DNA from: Petunia secreta
Lineage: Eukaryota > Streptophyta > Magnoliopsida > Solanales > Solanaceae
Assembly: GCA_029990175.1 (NCBI GenBank)
Contig: JARKIP010000065.1
Coordinates: forward strand, 7,072,501 to 7,136,500
Length of the DNA stretch: 64,000 nucleotides
Reading direction: 5' to 3'
Of the stretch, positions 36,626 to 46,814 are shown one piece after another (within the stretch, counting starts at the first letter, position 1; the number at the start of each line of letters is the position of its first letter). A program made the translations under genes and the position numbers. Below the pieces are notes generated by a model, which saw only the letters and a list, made by a program, of their open reading frames with translations, did no database searches and was not told the DNA's origin.

Positions 36626-36641
36626 TGGTATCAGAGCAAGG
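36626..36641 (+). promoter_or_regulatory. Primer binding site, tRNA-Met
   Basis: TGGTATCAGAGCAAGG lies three bases after the LTR. It is identical in spacing to the site of the chromovirus-like element. Confidence 0.9.
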
Positions 36642-37348
36642 CTCGGGTTATGTTCTTACAAACCCCTGTTCCTTGTTCATTGTGTTAGTTTATCATTGTT
36701 CTTGAAAATTGAAAAGTTGGAAAAAATACAAAAATTGTTAGAACTTGTTGGATTGGAACACCCATACATTTAAAATCATTGGGGTTTGTTCAATATATGA
36801 TTCCCGTTCTTTTGATACCAAAATTACAAGATTTGGTGATATATTTCAAAATTTGAGGAATTCAAATCTCTAAAATTTTCAAAAACTCTACAACTTTGCT
36901 CAAGAATCAAAATTGATTTGTTGTTATTTGTTTGGGGTTAAAACCTATTGGGCAATGTTTAGAATCATCATATACATCTTTGGGTATCATTAGAATTGAA
37001 AACAAGTTGAAAACCATTTGGAATTTGGGTGCGAAACGAGCCAAAACGCGTTTCGCAAATTGTAGAAGACAGTGGTAGGAGACCGCCTACTCTGGGGAGG
37101 TGGACCACCTCTTTCTGGAAGCCTCTCTTAAGTTTTCTGGGCGGACCGCCCCTATACAGAGGCGGATCGCCTCTTTTCCTGAGGGTTGCCCGAGTAGTTT
37201 TTTCGTAGGTTTTCACTTGCTATTCGCCTACGGGCTTCTTGGTTAGTGTTTCTAGAGTAATTGGCCTACTCAAAAGACACTAACTTACTAGCGTATTAGG
37301 ACATTCGTGCGTAGAGGAGATTAGAATTCAAAGAAGAGTCGTAGAACT
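36642..37348 (+). other. Leader with GC-rich dyads
   Basis: Alignable by eye with 18191-18965: shared CAAGGCTCG and ACAAACCC near the primer site, then a dyad cluster (GACCGCC, GGATCGCC types, 37075-37180), then AAAGAAGA and GTAGAAC blocks. There is no open frame of note. Confidence 0.75.
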
Positions 37349-38088
37349 TTGAATAATGCGAGTTGTTCATGTGGGGATAATGCGAGTTGCTATGACTCGT
37401 ATGCTGATGAAGGAGACGATGGGTCCTATGTTGATAATGATGACCATTACTATGATGAATCGGGACACCATGGCTCCTATGAGGATGAAGCGCTTTACTA
37501 TGATGATCGTGAGGTTGATGAAGACTATGAGGCTTGTGATGACGAGTGTGTTGATCTTTATGCTTCTAGTCAAGAATACGAAGATGGTGACGCTTCAAGG
37601 TACAATGTTCCTACTTACTCTTCTTGTGAAGAATTTTATATTGATGATAGTGACATAGATAGACTTGATGATGAGGTTGATTATATGAATTATTCATTTG
37701 CATCTTCTCTTGTGTTGCTAATGGTGTACAAGGGAGTATTAGAGGTCCTTCAATTAGTATGGGAGAAGGTGGTGGTTGTTCCATGGGAAAGAAGAAGCTT
37801 ACACCTTCTAGGTACGCTAAGCGACCTAATGCTTCTAATTCCCATGTGGAGGTTGGTTTGAGAGATGGTGTTGCTTTTGCTACAAAGGGGTTATATGCCA
37901 TGAGGGGCATGGATTGTTGTAGTAAGAGTAGTACTATGGGCTATGGAACCAAGGTGAGAGGCACTTATGGGTTCCATGGCAAGGGTCCTTCCTCGACTTC
38001 CAACAACATTTCTAATGTTGGAAGAGTGACGGGAAGTGGAGATTATTCTAGTGGTGTTGCCTGTAGTGGAGGGATAAGGAAGACCTAA
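37349..38088 (+). pseudogene. Acidic Gag-linker-like segment
   Basis: The frame from 37349 (MNNASCSCGDNASCYDSY) is very rich in Asp, Glu and Tyr over ~115 residues (for example YYDDREVDEDYEACDDE). Near 37700 coding appears to move to the next frame, which continues GEGGGCSMGKKKLTPSRYAK to a TAA at 38086-38088 and then reopens as the protease-like domain. The composition resembles the Tyr/Asp-rich linker between capsid and zinc knuckle of related Gag proteins. No capsid domain and no CCHC knuckle are visible. The start is not certain, as this ATG is simply the first in the frame after the leader. Confidence 0.5.
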
Positions 38089-38955
38089 GTTGTTGGTGTT
38101 GATAGTCGTGGGCATTCAAGTTCTTCCTTGGATGCATCTCTACGAAACTTGGGTGGACCTAGGTTTGTTGTTGAGGTAAATGGTATTGGAGGATACTTGC
38201 TCAAGATTGGTTATACCGATGCCAATTGTATTAGCACCTTTTTTGTTGATAGGCTAAGGATACCATGCCATGAGCTAGAGCATCCTTATGAGTATGATGG
38301 AGTGTGGGTTTCTAAGGAGGCTCGAGGACACATATCTCATAGGAATTATAAATGCTATGTGTGGTGTGATGTGTATCCCATGCGTCATGTTGATGTGTGG
38401 ATAGGTGATCCGTGGTTGGAGGATAAGAGGGTGCAATATAGTGTGATGAAGGATGCGTATCTTGTGGGCATAGGGCAAAGGGTTTATGACTTTGTGCCTT
38501 ATCGGGCAAGGGGCCAAGTGCCTACTAGTGCACCTTCTTTGGCTATGCAAAGGAGCGAGGAGCAAGAACTTCATTCCGTGGTTGAAAAGGTGCAAACAAG
38601 AAGTCCTACAAACAGAAGCAATGGTGGGACTAGTGCAAGAAAAGAGTTGGCAATTGTCACCAAGGTGAGTCAACCACTAGTTTTAAAGCCATGTGGTTCA
38701 CCAACGAAGAAGAAGGAGACGTCAAGTGATGAGTCTCCAAGTCCTAGATTTCGGGTTGATGTTAAAAGTCCACCTAGTCCGGCTATGGGTATTCTTGGGC
38801 CTCGTCCCAACTCGTCCGAATTTGAGAGACAAAAGATAGAGAGGAGTAAGGGAGCAACCATTGACAACTCTTGTGTGGAAAAAGGAGAGATTGTGTTGAG
38901 TGATGTGAGTGAGTTGTCGCCACCCGAATCTACACCTAACCTTGGAAAAAAATGA
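38089..38955 (+). CDS. Protease-like protein lacking catalytic Asp-Ser-Gly
   Basis: The frame reopens right after the TAA at 38086-38088, with the first ATG at 38128, and runs to 38955. Residues ~15-115 from that ATG align by pattern with the retropepsin of the chromovirus-like element: VDRLRIPCHELEHPY against VTQLKLPTLKHQTP, YKCYVWCDVYPMRHVDVWIG against the DVVPMQACHLLFG block, and DPWLEDKRVQYSV against RPWKFDRNVIHDG. Where the enzyme has Asp-Ser-Gly-Ser-Cys this protein has Thr-Asp-Ala-Asn-Cys, so proteolysis is not expected. The C-terminal ~150 residues are Ser/Pro/Lys/Glu-rich and probably disordered. The frame is open for 275 codons, unusual for neutral decay. It might serve as a structural or RNA-binding element protein, which is speculation. 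Confidence 0.65.
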   Translation, partial: VVGVDSRGHSSSSLDASLRNLGGPRFVVEVNGIGGYLLKIGYTDANCISTFFVDRLRIPCHELEHPYEYDGVWVSKEARGHISHRNYKCYVWCDVYPMRHVDVWIGDPWLEDKRVQYSVMKDAYLVGIGQRVYDFVPYRARGQVPTSAPSLAMQRSEEQELHSVVEKVQTRSPTNRSNGGTSARKELAIVTKVSQPLVLKPCGSPTKKKETSSDESPSPRFRVDVKSPPSPAMGILGPRPNSSEFERQKIERSKGATIDNSCVEKGEIVLSDVSELSPPESTPNLGKK

Positions 38956-39053
38956 TGGAAAAGAAAGAGGGAAAAGGAAATGAGAGTGAGGGCACCTCTT
39001 ATTTTAACCTTAACCTTTTATCTTTTTCTTCTATGTGTTTGGATTCTTGTGTA
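38956..39053 (+). other. Candidate intron-like spacer
   Basis: After the stop at 38953-38955 comes a purine-rich stretch with GAGAGTGAGG (possible donor near 38983) and a pyrimidine-rich tract ending TTCTTGTGTAG at 39053, a good plant 3' splice site. Splicing would join the protease-like frame to the next ORF only if the donor lies upstream of the stop, so this is tentative. Confidence 0.3.
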
Positions 39054-39098
39054 GGGATTATTGGAGGCAAACCGATGGAGCCTCAATGATGTTCCGAG

Positions 39099-40070
39099 AT
39101 GGAAAGAACAGGTGAAGGCGATGCCAAATGTGAGCTACAAGGTGGAGAAACTAGTCATGGCTACTCAAAGGTATGTGTTAGTTCTTCTACCCTTGAGCAT
39201 ATTACTTCCTTGTCTTGTGATCTTGTTTGTGAAAACTCTAGGCTAGTTGATGATTTGTATGATTACAATGTGTTTACAACTAGTGTAGAGCCTTTGGGTC
39301 AACTTATGTGTGAAAATGAACCACTAGTTGAGAGGGTTAAAAAGCCACATCATGATGTGAGCTCGGTTTTCACTGAACTTCTCTTTAGTGAAAGTGTTGA
39401 AGTTGACCTTGTTTGTTGACCTTGTTATGAAACCCTACCCATATTCGATAAAGGAGAAGATAAATTGCATGAATATCCTATTCTTCCCTTTGATTGCTTA
39501 TTTACTAGTGGTGGTCTCTTGTGTCATAGTGAGGAAGGTTGTAACCTTGAGGACTCTCTTGAGACTGAGATAGATCGACTTGTGTTAGATGACTCCTCAA
39601 GTGTAGATGTTGTCTCTAGTTTGAGAACTTCACCTTTGCTTGCTTATGAACTTGAGAAGTATGCCTATACTAATCCTTTGTATGAGGGCAACTTCAATGA
39701 AAATGGTGAATTGTATCAAACTAGAGTAGGGTGTGATTTTGAACCTCCATGGATTGGAATTCCTAACTCTATAGATAATCCATTGTTTGAGACCTCCCTT
39801 GGGAGTTTGTCTAGTGACGAGGGTTGTCTTGGAGGAAAATTTGGACGTGAGAAGGAACCTCTTGGTGTGTGTGAGAATGCTCTTAAGAAGGGGAGTAGAG
39901 TATTTGATGTTAGTTGTCGCTTGAACTATCTTACTCACTCCATCCCATATGTTGATCACACCTTGAGTGTTGGACATGCCAAAGCCATTGTGTCACCTTG
40001 TGATAAAAATGTATTAAAGGCTTGGTATGTTGGTTATGGGCTTAGAGATCATAGGGGGATTGATTGCTAG
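39099..40070 (+). CDS. Unrecognised ORF of the non-autonomous element
   Basis: One frame of 324 codons with a single internal stop (TGA 39417-39419). Upstream of the stop it reads, for example, SSTLEHITSLSCDLVCENS and downstream HEYPILPFDCLF to YVGYGLRDHRGIDC. It is rich in Leu, Ser, Cys and acidic residues, with no visible zinc finger, membrane segment or YxDD/DDE motif. It lies exactly where reverse transcriptase to integrase would be in the related autonomous element, but shows none of their signatures. It might be a captured host sequence or a fast-evolving element protein. Initiation is uncertain: the frame is open from about 39054 without needing the ATG. Confidence 0.5.
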
Positions 40071-40256
40071 ACCTTGCATGTTCCAAATCCTATTGATTTC
40101 TTTGCTTGTCCTTGTGTTAGACGCTCTTTCCTTTTGAGTCAAGTACTTGTCGTCTCCAATTGAGACATGGGCTTTTTATTAGTATTGATACTTGGCTCTA
40201 TCATAAGAGTGTCTTTCCACACTTTTGGCACTAACCTACTCTTGTAGTGGAAAGAT
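40071..40256 (+). other. Broken continuation of the ORF region
   Basis: Short open pieces (for example PNPIDFFACPCVRRSF) separated by stops link the unrecognised ORF with the integrase-tail remnant. Confidence 0.4.
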
Positions 40257-40496
40257 TTGTTTGTGCTTGTTTTGGATGTAGGCGTTGATGGTTTGATTTC
40301 AAGGAAGAAATCCTTTCAAGAAAGAGAGGATGATGCAGTACAAATTGGCATAGTTCCCAACCATCAAGAGCCAAGCTTGAGAGCACAAGGAATGGAAGGC
40401 AAGGGCTCCGGAAGAGACTTGAAGATCATGCATTGGAGCGCCAAGGAAGGAGGACCGCCTAGGCTAGAAGGGAGGAGCGTTCGAGGCACATTTTGA
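40257..40496 (+). pseudogene. Integrase C-terminal tail remnant crossing into LTR
   Basis: LDVGVDGLISRKKSFQERED matches the DVGDEGA...ISRTKSSQEGEDD tail of the chromovirus-like integrase. The 3' LTR begins at 40331 and the frame ends at 40494-40496, 166 bp into it. That is exactly the same overlap as in the autonomous relative (23969-24134). Only the tail remains, and the integrase core is absent. Confidence 0.75.
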
Positions 40497-41132
40497 GGCT
40501 TTTCAAGGAGCTTCAGGAAGAGGCGGAGCGCCTCTGCAAGTGGGCGGACCTCCTACAAACATTCAGCTTGCAGGAACTCAAGTGGGCGGACCGCCTCAGG
40601 ACATGGGTGGCCGCCTAGTGGACTGTCCACTCTCTGGACATTGAAGAGAGGCGGACCACCTAGTGGAGGTGGGCGGATCACCTACCCCTGATGGTAACAC
40701 ACGGGATTTTGACTTAAATATCTATTTTGGCCCTACGTGGCTTGTATTGTTATAACCCACTTTGGGGGTGTTTTAGACATTTCATTATGTGTAAAGGAAG
40801 ACTATAAAATCCTTCCTTAGTCATTTTATTTCATTAGCTAGTTTATGAATCTTGAATAGAGAAGAGAGAACATTGAAGAGGCTGAGCCCTTCGAGTTCGA
40901 AGCTTGAAGCTTCGAGTATGACTTTACTTGGAACCTATGGAGTTCGACACCTAGTTTGAATCCATTGTAAGGTTCAAGTTTTCCTTTCTCCCTTTTGAAT
41001 TCAATCAACGTATGTGGGTTGAATTCGATTCTTTCTTCTAATTTCTTGCCTTCCTAGTCTCGATTTCTTGTTATCTTTATTTTTGCTTCCGCTCGTATAG
41101 ATTATTGCTTCTGCGTAGTTTTCCCTACATCA
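40331..41132 (+). repeat. 3' LTR of non-autonomous element
   Basis: 802 bp, differing from the 5' LTR by scattered substitutions and a short deletion in the dyad region. TATAAAAT lies at 40803-40810. It is followed by TGCAG. Confidence 0.92.
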
Positions 41133-41137
41133 TGCAG

Positions 41138-43010
41138 AACCTATCAAAATTCAATCTAAGATGCTTAGTTTACCACAAGTAAATGAATTGATCAGTAATT
41201 AATCAAGCAAAGTATCCAATTAAGCATCCAAAACATCAAGATTGAAACCATAAACATTGTCTTAAACCGAACATCAGAATGATATTGAGGGAATATGGGT
41301 TATAGGGTAGAAGTTGGTTTAGATCTGGGAAATGGTGGAACAAAGGTTTTGATATAAGCAAGCACAATCTCAATGTTCCTTGAGTTTCTCTATCTCTCCA
41401 GCACCAGTTCACCTCTAGCCTACTATTCTGAGCACCAAACCTTGTGATCTCATCAGCCCGTTGCTCAACCTCTCTTTTATAGTCTCCGACATGCTGATTC
41501 CCATCACCTACGAGGACCTTCAACATCAATAGCCTCTAAAATGTTCCTCTGCAGGTTCTCCCCCCAAATACTTACTGCCCTTTCAGATGTTTCTTTCAAA
41601 GACATCATGATGATCATGTTCTTTATACTTGTCCAAAATTGTTCCATGATCTTTGTCAAAAGAAACCCATAAGCCAACCCATGTTCTCCTAGTTCCACAT
41701 CAGCTATCCTCCACATATGTTGTATCATCACTTCAGGCATAATGATAGGAATCTCATTATCTTATAGGTCCATGTAAGTTAACTCTAGATAATTCATCTT
41801 GTTGCGATACTTGGACCTCTGCAACAGGTTCTTAAAATAAACTCAAACAAGAATTGATGGAAGGATGTCGTAACCTTTTTCTTAACTAGGTGGCTTTTGT
41901 AAACCTTGATTTCCCATGAATTCACATGCACTCTCAACAACCTTCTGCTGGAACCCTTCATGAAACAGGTTCTTCCAACTTTGAGGATTCAGCTTTGTAA
42001 CCTGCTGTGCCATCTACTCTTCTTCTATATCAGCAACCTTGCCTTTTCTTATCAGCAATTTTTTCTGTACACTAGGACCAGGTTCAACAGGTGATTCTGC
42101 AGGCCTCACCTCTTCTCTAGTTCCTTTCACTAATTTTTTCTTTTCCTTTTTAGCACTTAAGGAAAAAACTCAATGATCCTTCTCCTTAATTAGATTAGGG
42201 GTACGTCATCATCCTGTTCCTCTTGAACATGAGAAGATGGTTCATTGGCCTCTGCATTACCTGTTCTTTTACCAGGTTCTTTGTGCATTTCTTCATACAT
42301 ACAAGGTTCTACTACAGAGGTCTCCCTTGTTTAAGCTTCTTCCATTCAACATAACAACTTCCTCATCAAGATCACTCCCACCTTAAATCTCTAGGAATTA
42401 GTTGATTCTAACTTTTCAATTCATCATCATTTAATAATCCAAACACACTAAGATCTTCTACAAATACGGAGCAACCATATTCCAAGACATAAACTCTCTC
42501 CCTACATCATCATCAGACAACACCAAATCCACTTCATCAACCATTGAGGGATCAGTGGGTCAACCAGATTCTTCCACTATGGCCTTTTCTGTCTCAGCAA
42601 CACCATCAGTTTCAACAATGCCTTTTCCTTCAAATTTTCCATGTACCATAAATGGAGCATACTCTGAACTAGGTTCATTGACTAGGATTTCAAATGGTTT
42701 TTTACTCTAGCAAAACCATGCTTTCTTGAACCAATTCAAAATCAAAACCAGGAACTTCAGTATGTCATTCCATCATTTTGAGAACCTTGTTCCTGAGATA
42801 GTTCCCCATGAGTTTCAGCTTCTACACTTCGGTGATTCTTCTTTTCTTTAACTCTCTGGTAATCCTCTAGCAAACTCCACCAAAGAGTTCTTTTGTAGCT
42901 TGCTTTATTTATTTGTTCTCTTTAGGTTAGAGAATTTTTGTTAGGGTGAAACAGGGGCTTTTAGAAAGGTTCTGAGTGTCTGACGTGATTTCTATTTGGG
43001 AGATGAAAAA
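41138..43010 (-). pseudogene. Sirevirus env-like / extra ORF region
   Basis: Sireviruses carry an additional ORF between pol and the 3' LTR, often called env-like although no envelope function is shown. On the minus strand, complement(41504-41740) gives HMWRIADVELGEHGLAYGFLLTKIM, where GLAYGFLLTKI resembles the conserved part of the plant-transposon-protein domain found there. A further frame continues in complement(41236-41529). From 41800 to 43000 only broken acidic pieces remain. No signal peptide or transmembrane run can be read with confidence. Confidence 0.5.
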
Positions 43011-43339
43011 GATGAAAGAACTGAAGTGTAATTTAGAGGTTACTGCGAACTGACGCTATATCATTAAAAGGTTTTGAATTTCAATTAAGCTTAGGAATAA
43101 ACGCCAATTTAGGTTGGTCGCAAAAGGATAGATAAACCAGTTAAGACAAAATTTATGAAAATAATGTTAATTGTTTAGATGCGTAACTGAACACATATGC
43201 AATTGATTCATCACCTCCCATTTCCGTTTTTCCCATATAGGACCAAAAAAAGCATCATTAGAAATCAGTATGAAGTTTCTAGCACAGATGAAATGCAAAC
43301 TTATTACGGACTAGAAACGACATTCTGATGTATTCTCGA

Positions 43340-44730
43340 ACAAGTAATCTTAAAGATACTTCACTAGCCGATAATCGAGAGAACCAGGTGCTAGGTCGTT
43401 CAGTGTATTTTGGTCATCCCCAGTTCCAGCCTATTTCTTTCGAAGTGTACCATGTTCCAACATTATCTCTGAAGATGTGATGCCTAATATCAATGTGTTT
43501 TGCCCTTTTTGATTGAACCAGGTTCTTGTCAATGTTGAATGCACTTGTGTTGTTGCAATAGATAGGCATTAATTCATTCTTCATACCAAGGTCCTTCAGC
43601 TGCTACGTAATCCATAAGCGTTGTGAACAGTGAAGCAGCAACTACAACACTCAGCTTCAGATATAGAGAGGACCACATAACATTTTTCTTTGTAGCCCAT
43701 GAAACTAAGTAAGGACCTAAAAGGTGCACCTTTCTAGATGACTTTTCTTAATTCATAAGATTACCAGAATAATCTTCCTTAGCAAAAAAACCAAGATCAA
43801 AGCTTTCTTCTTGAGAATTCCACACACACAAGTCTTTAGCTCCTTTCAAGTATCTCAAGATTCTATTCAATGTAGACATGTGTGACTCCTTTGATCTTAA
43901 CTGAAACCTTTCACATAAACCCATACTAAACACAATGACTGGCCTGCTAGTAATAAGGTCCTGAAGAGAACGATGATTTCTCCAATATTTGTCTCTTCAA
44001 TAAGAGAACCAGTTTCATCCAGATTCAACTTTGTTCAATATGATATCCGTGTGTCCAATACTTTAGCTCTCGATAACTCATCTTTGCAAAGTCATTACAC
44101 GGGGATTCAGTCGTAGCACCAACAATTATCATCAATATAGACTTGAAAAATGAGCAGGTCCTTGGCTTTCTTCCTTAGAAAAAATGAGTTGTCTATTTTT
44201 CTTCTAGTAAAATCATTCCTCAGTAAGAAACCAAAAAACCTCTTGTACCTCGCCCTTGGAGCCTACTTCAACCAATAATGCTTCTTGTCTATTTTTAAGT
44301 AATGATCAGGAACCTCGGTGCTTCCAAATCTAGGTGGTTGAACCACATACACCTTTTCATCCAAATAGCCATCTAAGAATGCACTCTTAATGTCCATCTG
44401 ATATAACTTCAATTCCATGTAAGCCGCAAACATAACATTCTAATGGCTTCCATTCTAGCAATAGGTGCAAAGGTTTCATCGTAATCGGTCCCTTCTTCTT
44501 GACTTTACTCTTGAACCACCGGTCTTGCCTTGTTCCTTCTAACTATACCATGCTCATCAAGCTTGTTTCTAAACACCTACTAAGTTCCTATGATGGACCT
44601 TTCCTTTGGTCGAGGAACCTAGTGCCAAACTCTCCTCCTTACAAACTGATGTAGTTCCTCCTGCATGGAAATCACCCAATTTGGATCCCTAAGTCCTTCT
44701 CGTACATTATATGGTTCCATATGTGAGAGA
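43340..44730 (-). pseudogene. Sirevirus reverse transcriptase-RNase H
   Basis: On the minus strand broken frames give, in order, DPNWVISMQEELHQF, DYDETFAPIARMEAIRML, a YIRWTLRVHS segment corresponding to the QMDVKSAFL motif, LNRILRYLKGAKDLCVW (complement 43850-43880 area), SLLSFMGYKEKCYVVLSISEAE (RNase H), and EHGTLRKK with a broken tail. The catalytic YVDD block is too damaged to read. Frequent stops show that it is inactive. Confidence 0.75.
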
Positions 44731-45175
44731 AACACATAAAATGCATAGAAGTTCTTCAAAGCTCCTCTTATAAAAATTCCTGTATAACATCAGAGGTGAG
44801 GTTCTCCAGTGTATGCGAACTTTGATACTTCCAAGGCTTTTGCTATGTCTGCTGAGAGGCTCCTCCAGATGGATCTTGTAAGGAACCGGGTTCTTCTAAG
44901 TTCTCATCTTCTTGATTTTTTGTTCCCCCTGTCTGACTGCTTCCATGTTCGCCGTGAATGCGGCCTATATCTTCAATTTGATCTTCTTCACGTTCAATCT
45001 GGTTCTCAGAATCTCCAGTAGGTTCTTCAACAAATTCATAGTTCTGAGCACCAGTTCTCCCTAGTTGATTGAATCTATGCCTTTCAGGGTGAACATGTAT
45101 TTCAGCCACTAGTTCTTTCCTATAATCAGCTTCAGGTCCAGTTTCTCCTTTTTGTGCTTGGTTCATGTGTCAGTT
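44731..45175 (-). pseudogene. Sirevirus integrase-RT linker
   Basis: Complement(44843-45166) is open for 107 codons and is very rich in Glu, Gln, Gly and Asp (NQIEREEDQIEDIGRIHGEH). This fits the low-complexity linker between integrase and reverse transcriptase in Copia polyproteins. Confidence 0.6.
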
Positions 45176-46225
45176 CTTCAATATCAACATCTCAGCCTGA
45201 GAACTAGTTCCCCCTAAGTCATTGAATTCATGCCGGTCAAGGGGAAGAAATTTTCAGTCATTTGGTTTGATCCTTCATCAGCTTCAAATTTGTCTCCACC
45301 CTAAAAAACCTGGTTCTTGCTTAGTCATGCTTCCTGTTCGTGTTCCAGCATGCCTTTCTCAGCCAGATTGTTAGTTTCATAAAAGAACAAAAGCATGCTT
45401 CCAACACATAGAGTCCATAACACTTTTTAAGCTTTCCTATGTGGTGAATTTTTTAGGAAGAGTTCCCTTATCAGTTCGTGTATCAAACTTGCCTAGAGCT
45501 TCTTTACCATTATATTATGAGCGAATCATTTACTACCAAAAGTTCTAAAGTAAGTGACGCATGGCTTTCTTTCCCAAAGTGGGTCATAGGGAAACTTCTC
45601 CAACTAGAGACTTACAATGTATCTCAAAACTCATACAAGATTCACAATCTTGCAACTAATGGATCAAAATTCAATTTTATGCTCAGGGAGACAAGTTATG
45701 AAATATCAACAATTCTACTTTAAACTAACCAAATACTAAAGTCTATGGAGTGGGAGTGTGACAGTCTATGATATTACTTTTTCTTACCAAGATCACTCTC
45801 TCTCCAGGGAAGGCTGTTAGTGAGAGGATTATATTTGTCTTTCATTTGTTCGTCTTGAGCAACCACTGTCTAAATACTCGTTTTGGTTGCTCCCTCTCAG
45901 CTTAGCCTGTAAAACTCAATCAAAGGTTAGTTTTAGGAACCCAGATAAGCTTGGGTCCCTTCTTATGATGGAATGGATGAATAGATCTCTTTTAGCCCAA
46001 CTAGGTAAAACAACATTTTTATTTTTCACTACTGCCCTTTTAATACCTATGCAAGTTTCTTCATGATGTCCAATTTTGTAACAACTTTTGTCAAGCATGT
46101 TTTCAGGTATCCCCACAGATTTACTTTTGGGCTTCCAAGCAGGTAGTGGTTTCTTATAACCTAGTACTTTCTTACCTTTTCTATAGTGATTCACAACTTT
46201 GGTGGACCTATTCCACTTCAAGGTT
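45176..46225 (-). pseudogene. Sirevirus Gag end, protease/integrase remnants
   Basis: Complement(45916-46221) reads SCYKIGHHEETC, a partial zinc knuckle, then LPSWAKRDLFIHSIIRRDP, a conserved Sirevirus motif between Gag and protease. Complement of about 45400-45520 reads GKEALGKFDTRTDKGTL, the post-catalytic end of Copia integrase. The protease active site and integrase catalytic core between them are missing, so an internal deletion has occurred. Confidence 0.65.
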
Positions 46226-46814
46226 CTCTTTCCTATGGGTGTTGTTTTAACTATGAATTCATTATTGTTTATTACAATTATGAGTAGCTAAATTTCTACT
46301 CTAGGATTTTTATGAACCCATTATTGGGGTAGTTTTGAGTAACTCCAAGATTGAGTAATACAATATTCTATTTATTTGATTGTGTTTTATTGAATTCAAT
46401 TGTTAGGCTTGCAATTGTTTGTGCCCTTTTTACTTGAATGATCTTGGGAAAGGCGTTTGGGTTAGGGTCAGTCAAATAACATTACTTCAGGTTATGATAA
46501 GGGACTAAACTACATCTAAAATGTTGATTAACCCGTATTTGGATTCGAATTATCTTTTCTTCAAATACGTTTTCCATGATTGTTTGTTTGTAACATTTTA
46601 AATTTGACAAGTTGATCTAAACTAAGTACGAATTATCTTTTTCTCAACTACGTTTTCCATGATTATTTGTAACATTTTTAACTATCAAAAATAATAATAA
46701 TTTATAGTTCTTCCTAAAGAAGAAAATACAAAAACACAGGAAAGAGGAGAAAGTAATGTGCCTGAGAAGATGGATACAAAGGCATATATATGAAACCTCA
46801 AGGAATCTCATTAT
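46226..46814. other. Unassigned spacer with a short direct repeat
   Basis: No gene recognised. A ~52-bp direct repeat occurs at 46546-46599 and 46629-46679 (both CGAATTATCTTTT... to TGTAACATTTT). The segment ends ATTAT, the left target duplication of the next element. Confidence 0.6.

Larger units (their letters stand above)
35800..41132 (+). mobile_element. Non-autonomous LTR element with novel coding content
   Basis: 5333 bp with LTRs 35800-36622 and 40331-41132 (TGATGCAG...CTACATCA). TGCAG at 35795-35799 and 41133-41137 is a perfect target duplication. The primer site is tRNA-Met type. Leader, LTR ends and a 3' integrase-tail remnant resemble the chromovirus-like element at 17403-24704, so the two are relatives. 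It lacks reverse transcriptase, RNase H and the integrase core. Instead it carries an acidic Gag-linker-like segment, a protease-like domain without its catalytic triplet, and an unrecognised ORF of ~320 codons. The coding frames have only a few lesions. It would depend on an autonomous partner. Confidence 0.88.
34340..46225 (-). mobile_element. Sirevirus-type Ty1/Copia remnant, interrupted
   Basis: Read on the minus strand it runs Gag-linker, integrase tail, RT-RNase H, env-like region, polypurine tract and 3' LTR (34340-35687). A 5.3-kb non-autonomous element (35800-41132) is inserted near its 3' end. The polypurine tract ATGATGCCAAAAGGGGG and the order of domains with a 3' extra ORF are Sirevirus hallmarks. 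The 5' LTR, most of Gag and the integrase core are missing, with the right edge near 46225. The same family appears on the plus strand at 55374-57303. Confidence 0.83.

Noticed and set aside
36626..36641. Partial tRNA-Met gene
   Set aside because: It is only the ~12-base complement of the tRNA 3' end at a primer site. No tRNA body is present here or at the other primer sites.
37356..37658. Met/Thr-rich frame overlapping the acidic segment, and its antisense frame
   Set aside because: Both are shadows of GAT/GAG-rich coding in the 37349 frame, with no independent support.
44809..45021. Plus-strand 70-codon frame
   Set aside because: It is antisense to the Glu-rich linker of the minus-strand Sirevirus.
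46226..46814. Possible host gene fragment (CTCTAGGATTTTTATGAACCC area)
   Set aside because: No frame of useful length or recognisable motif, so I left it unassigned.
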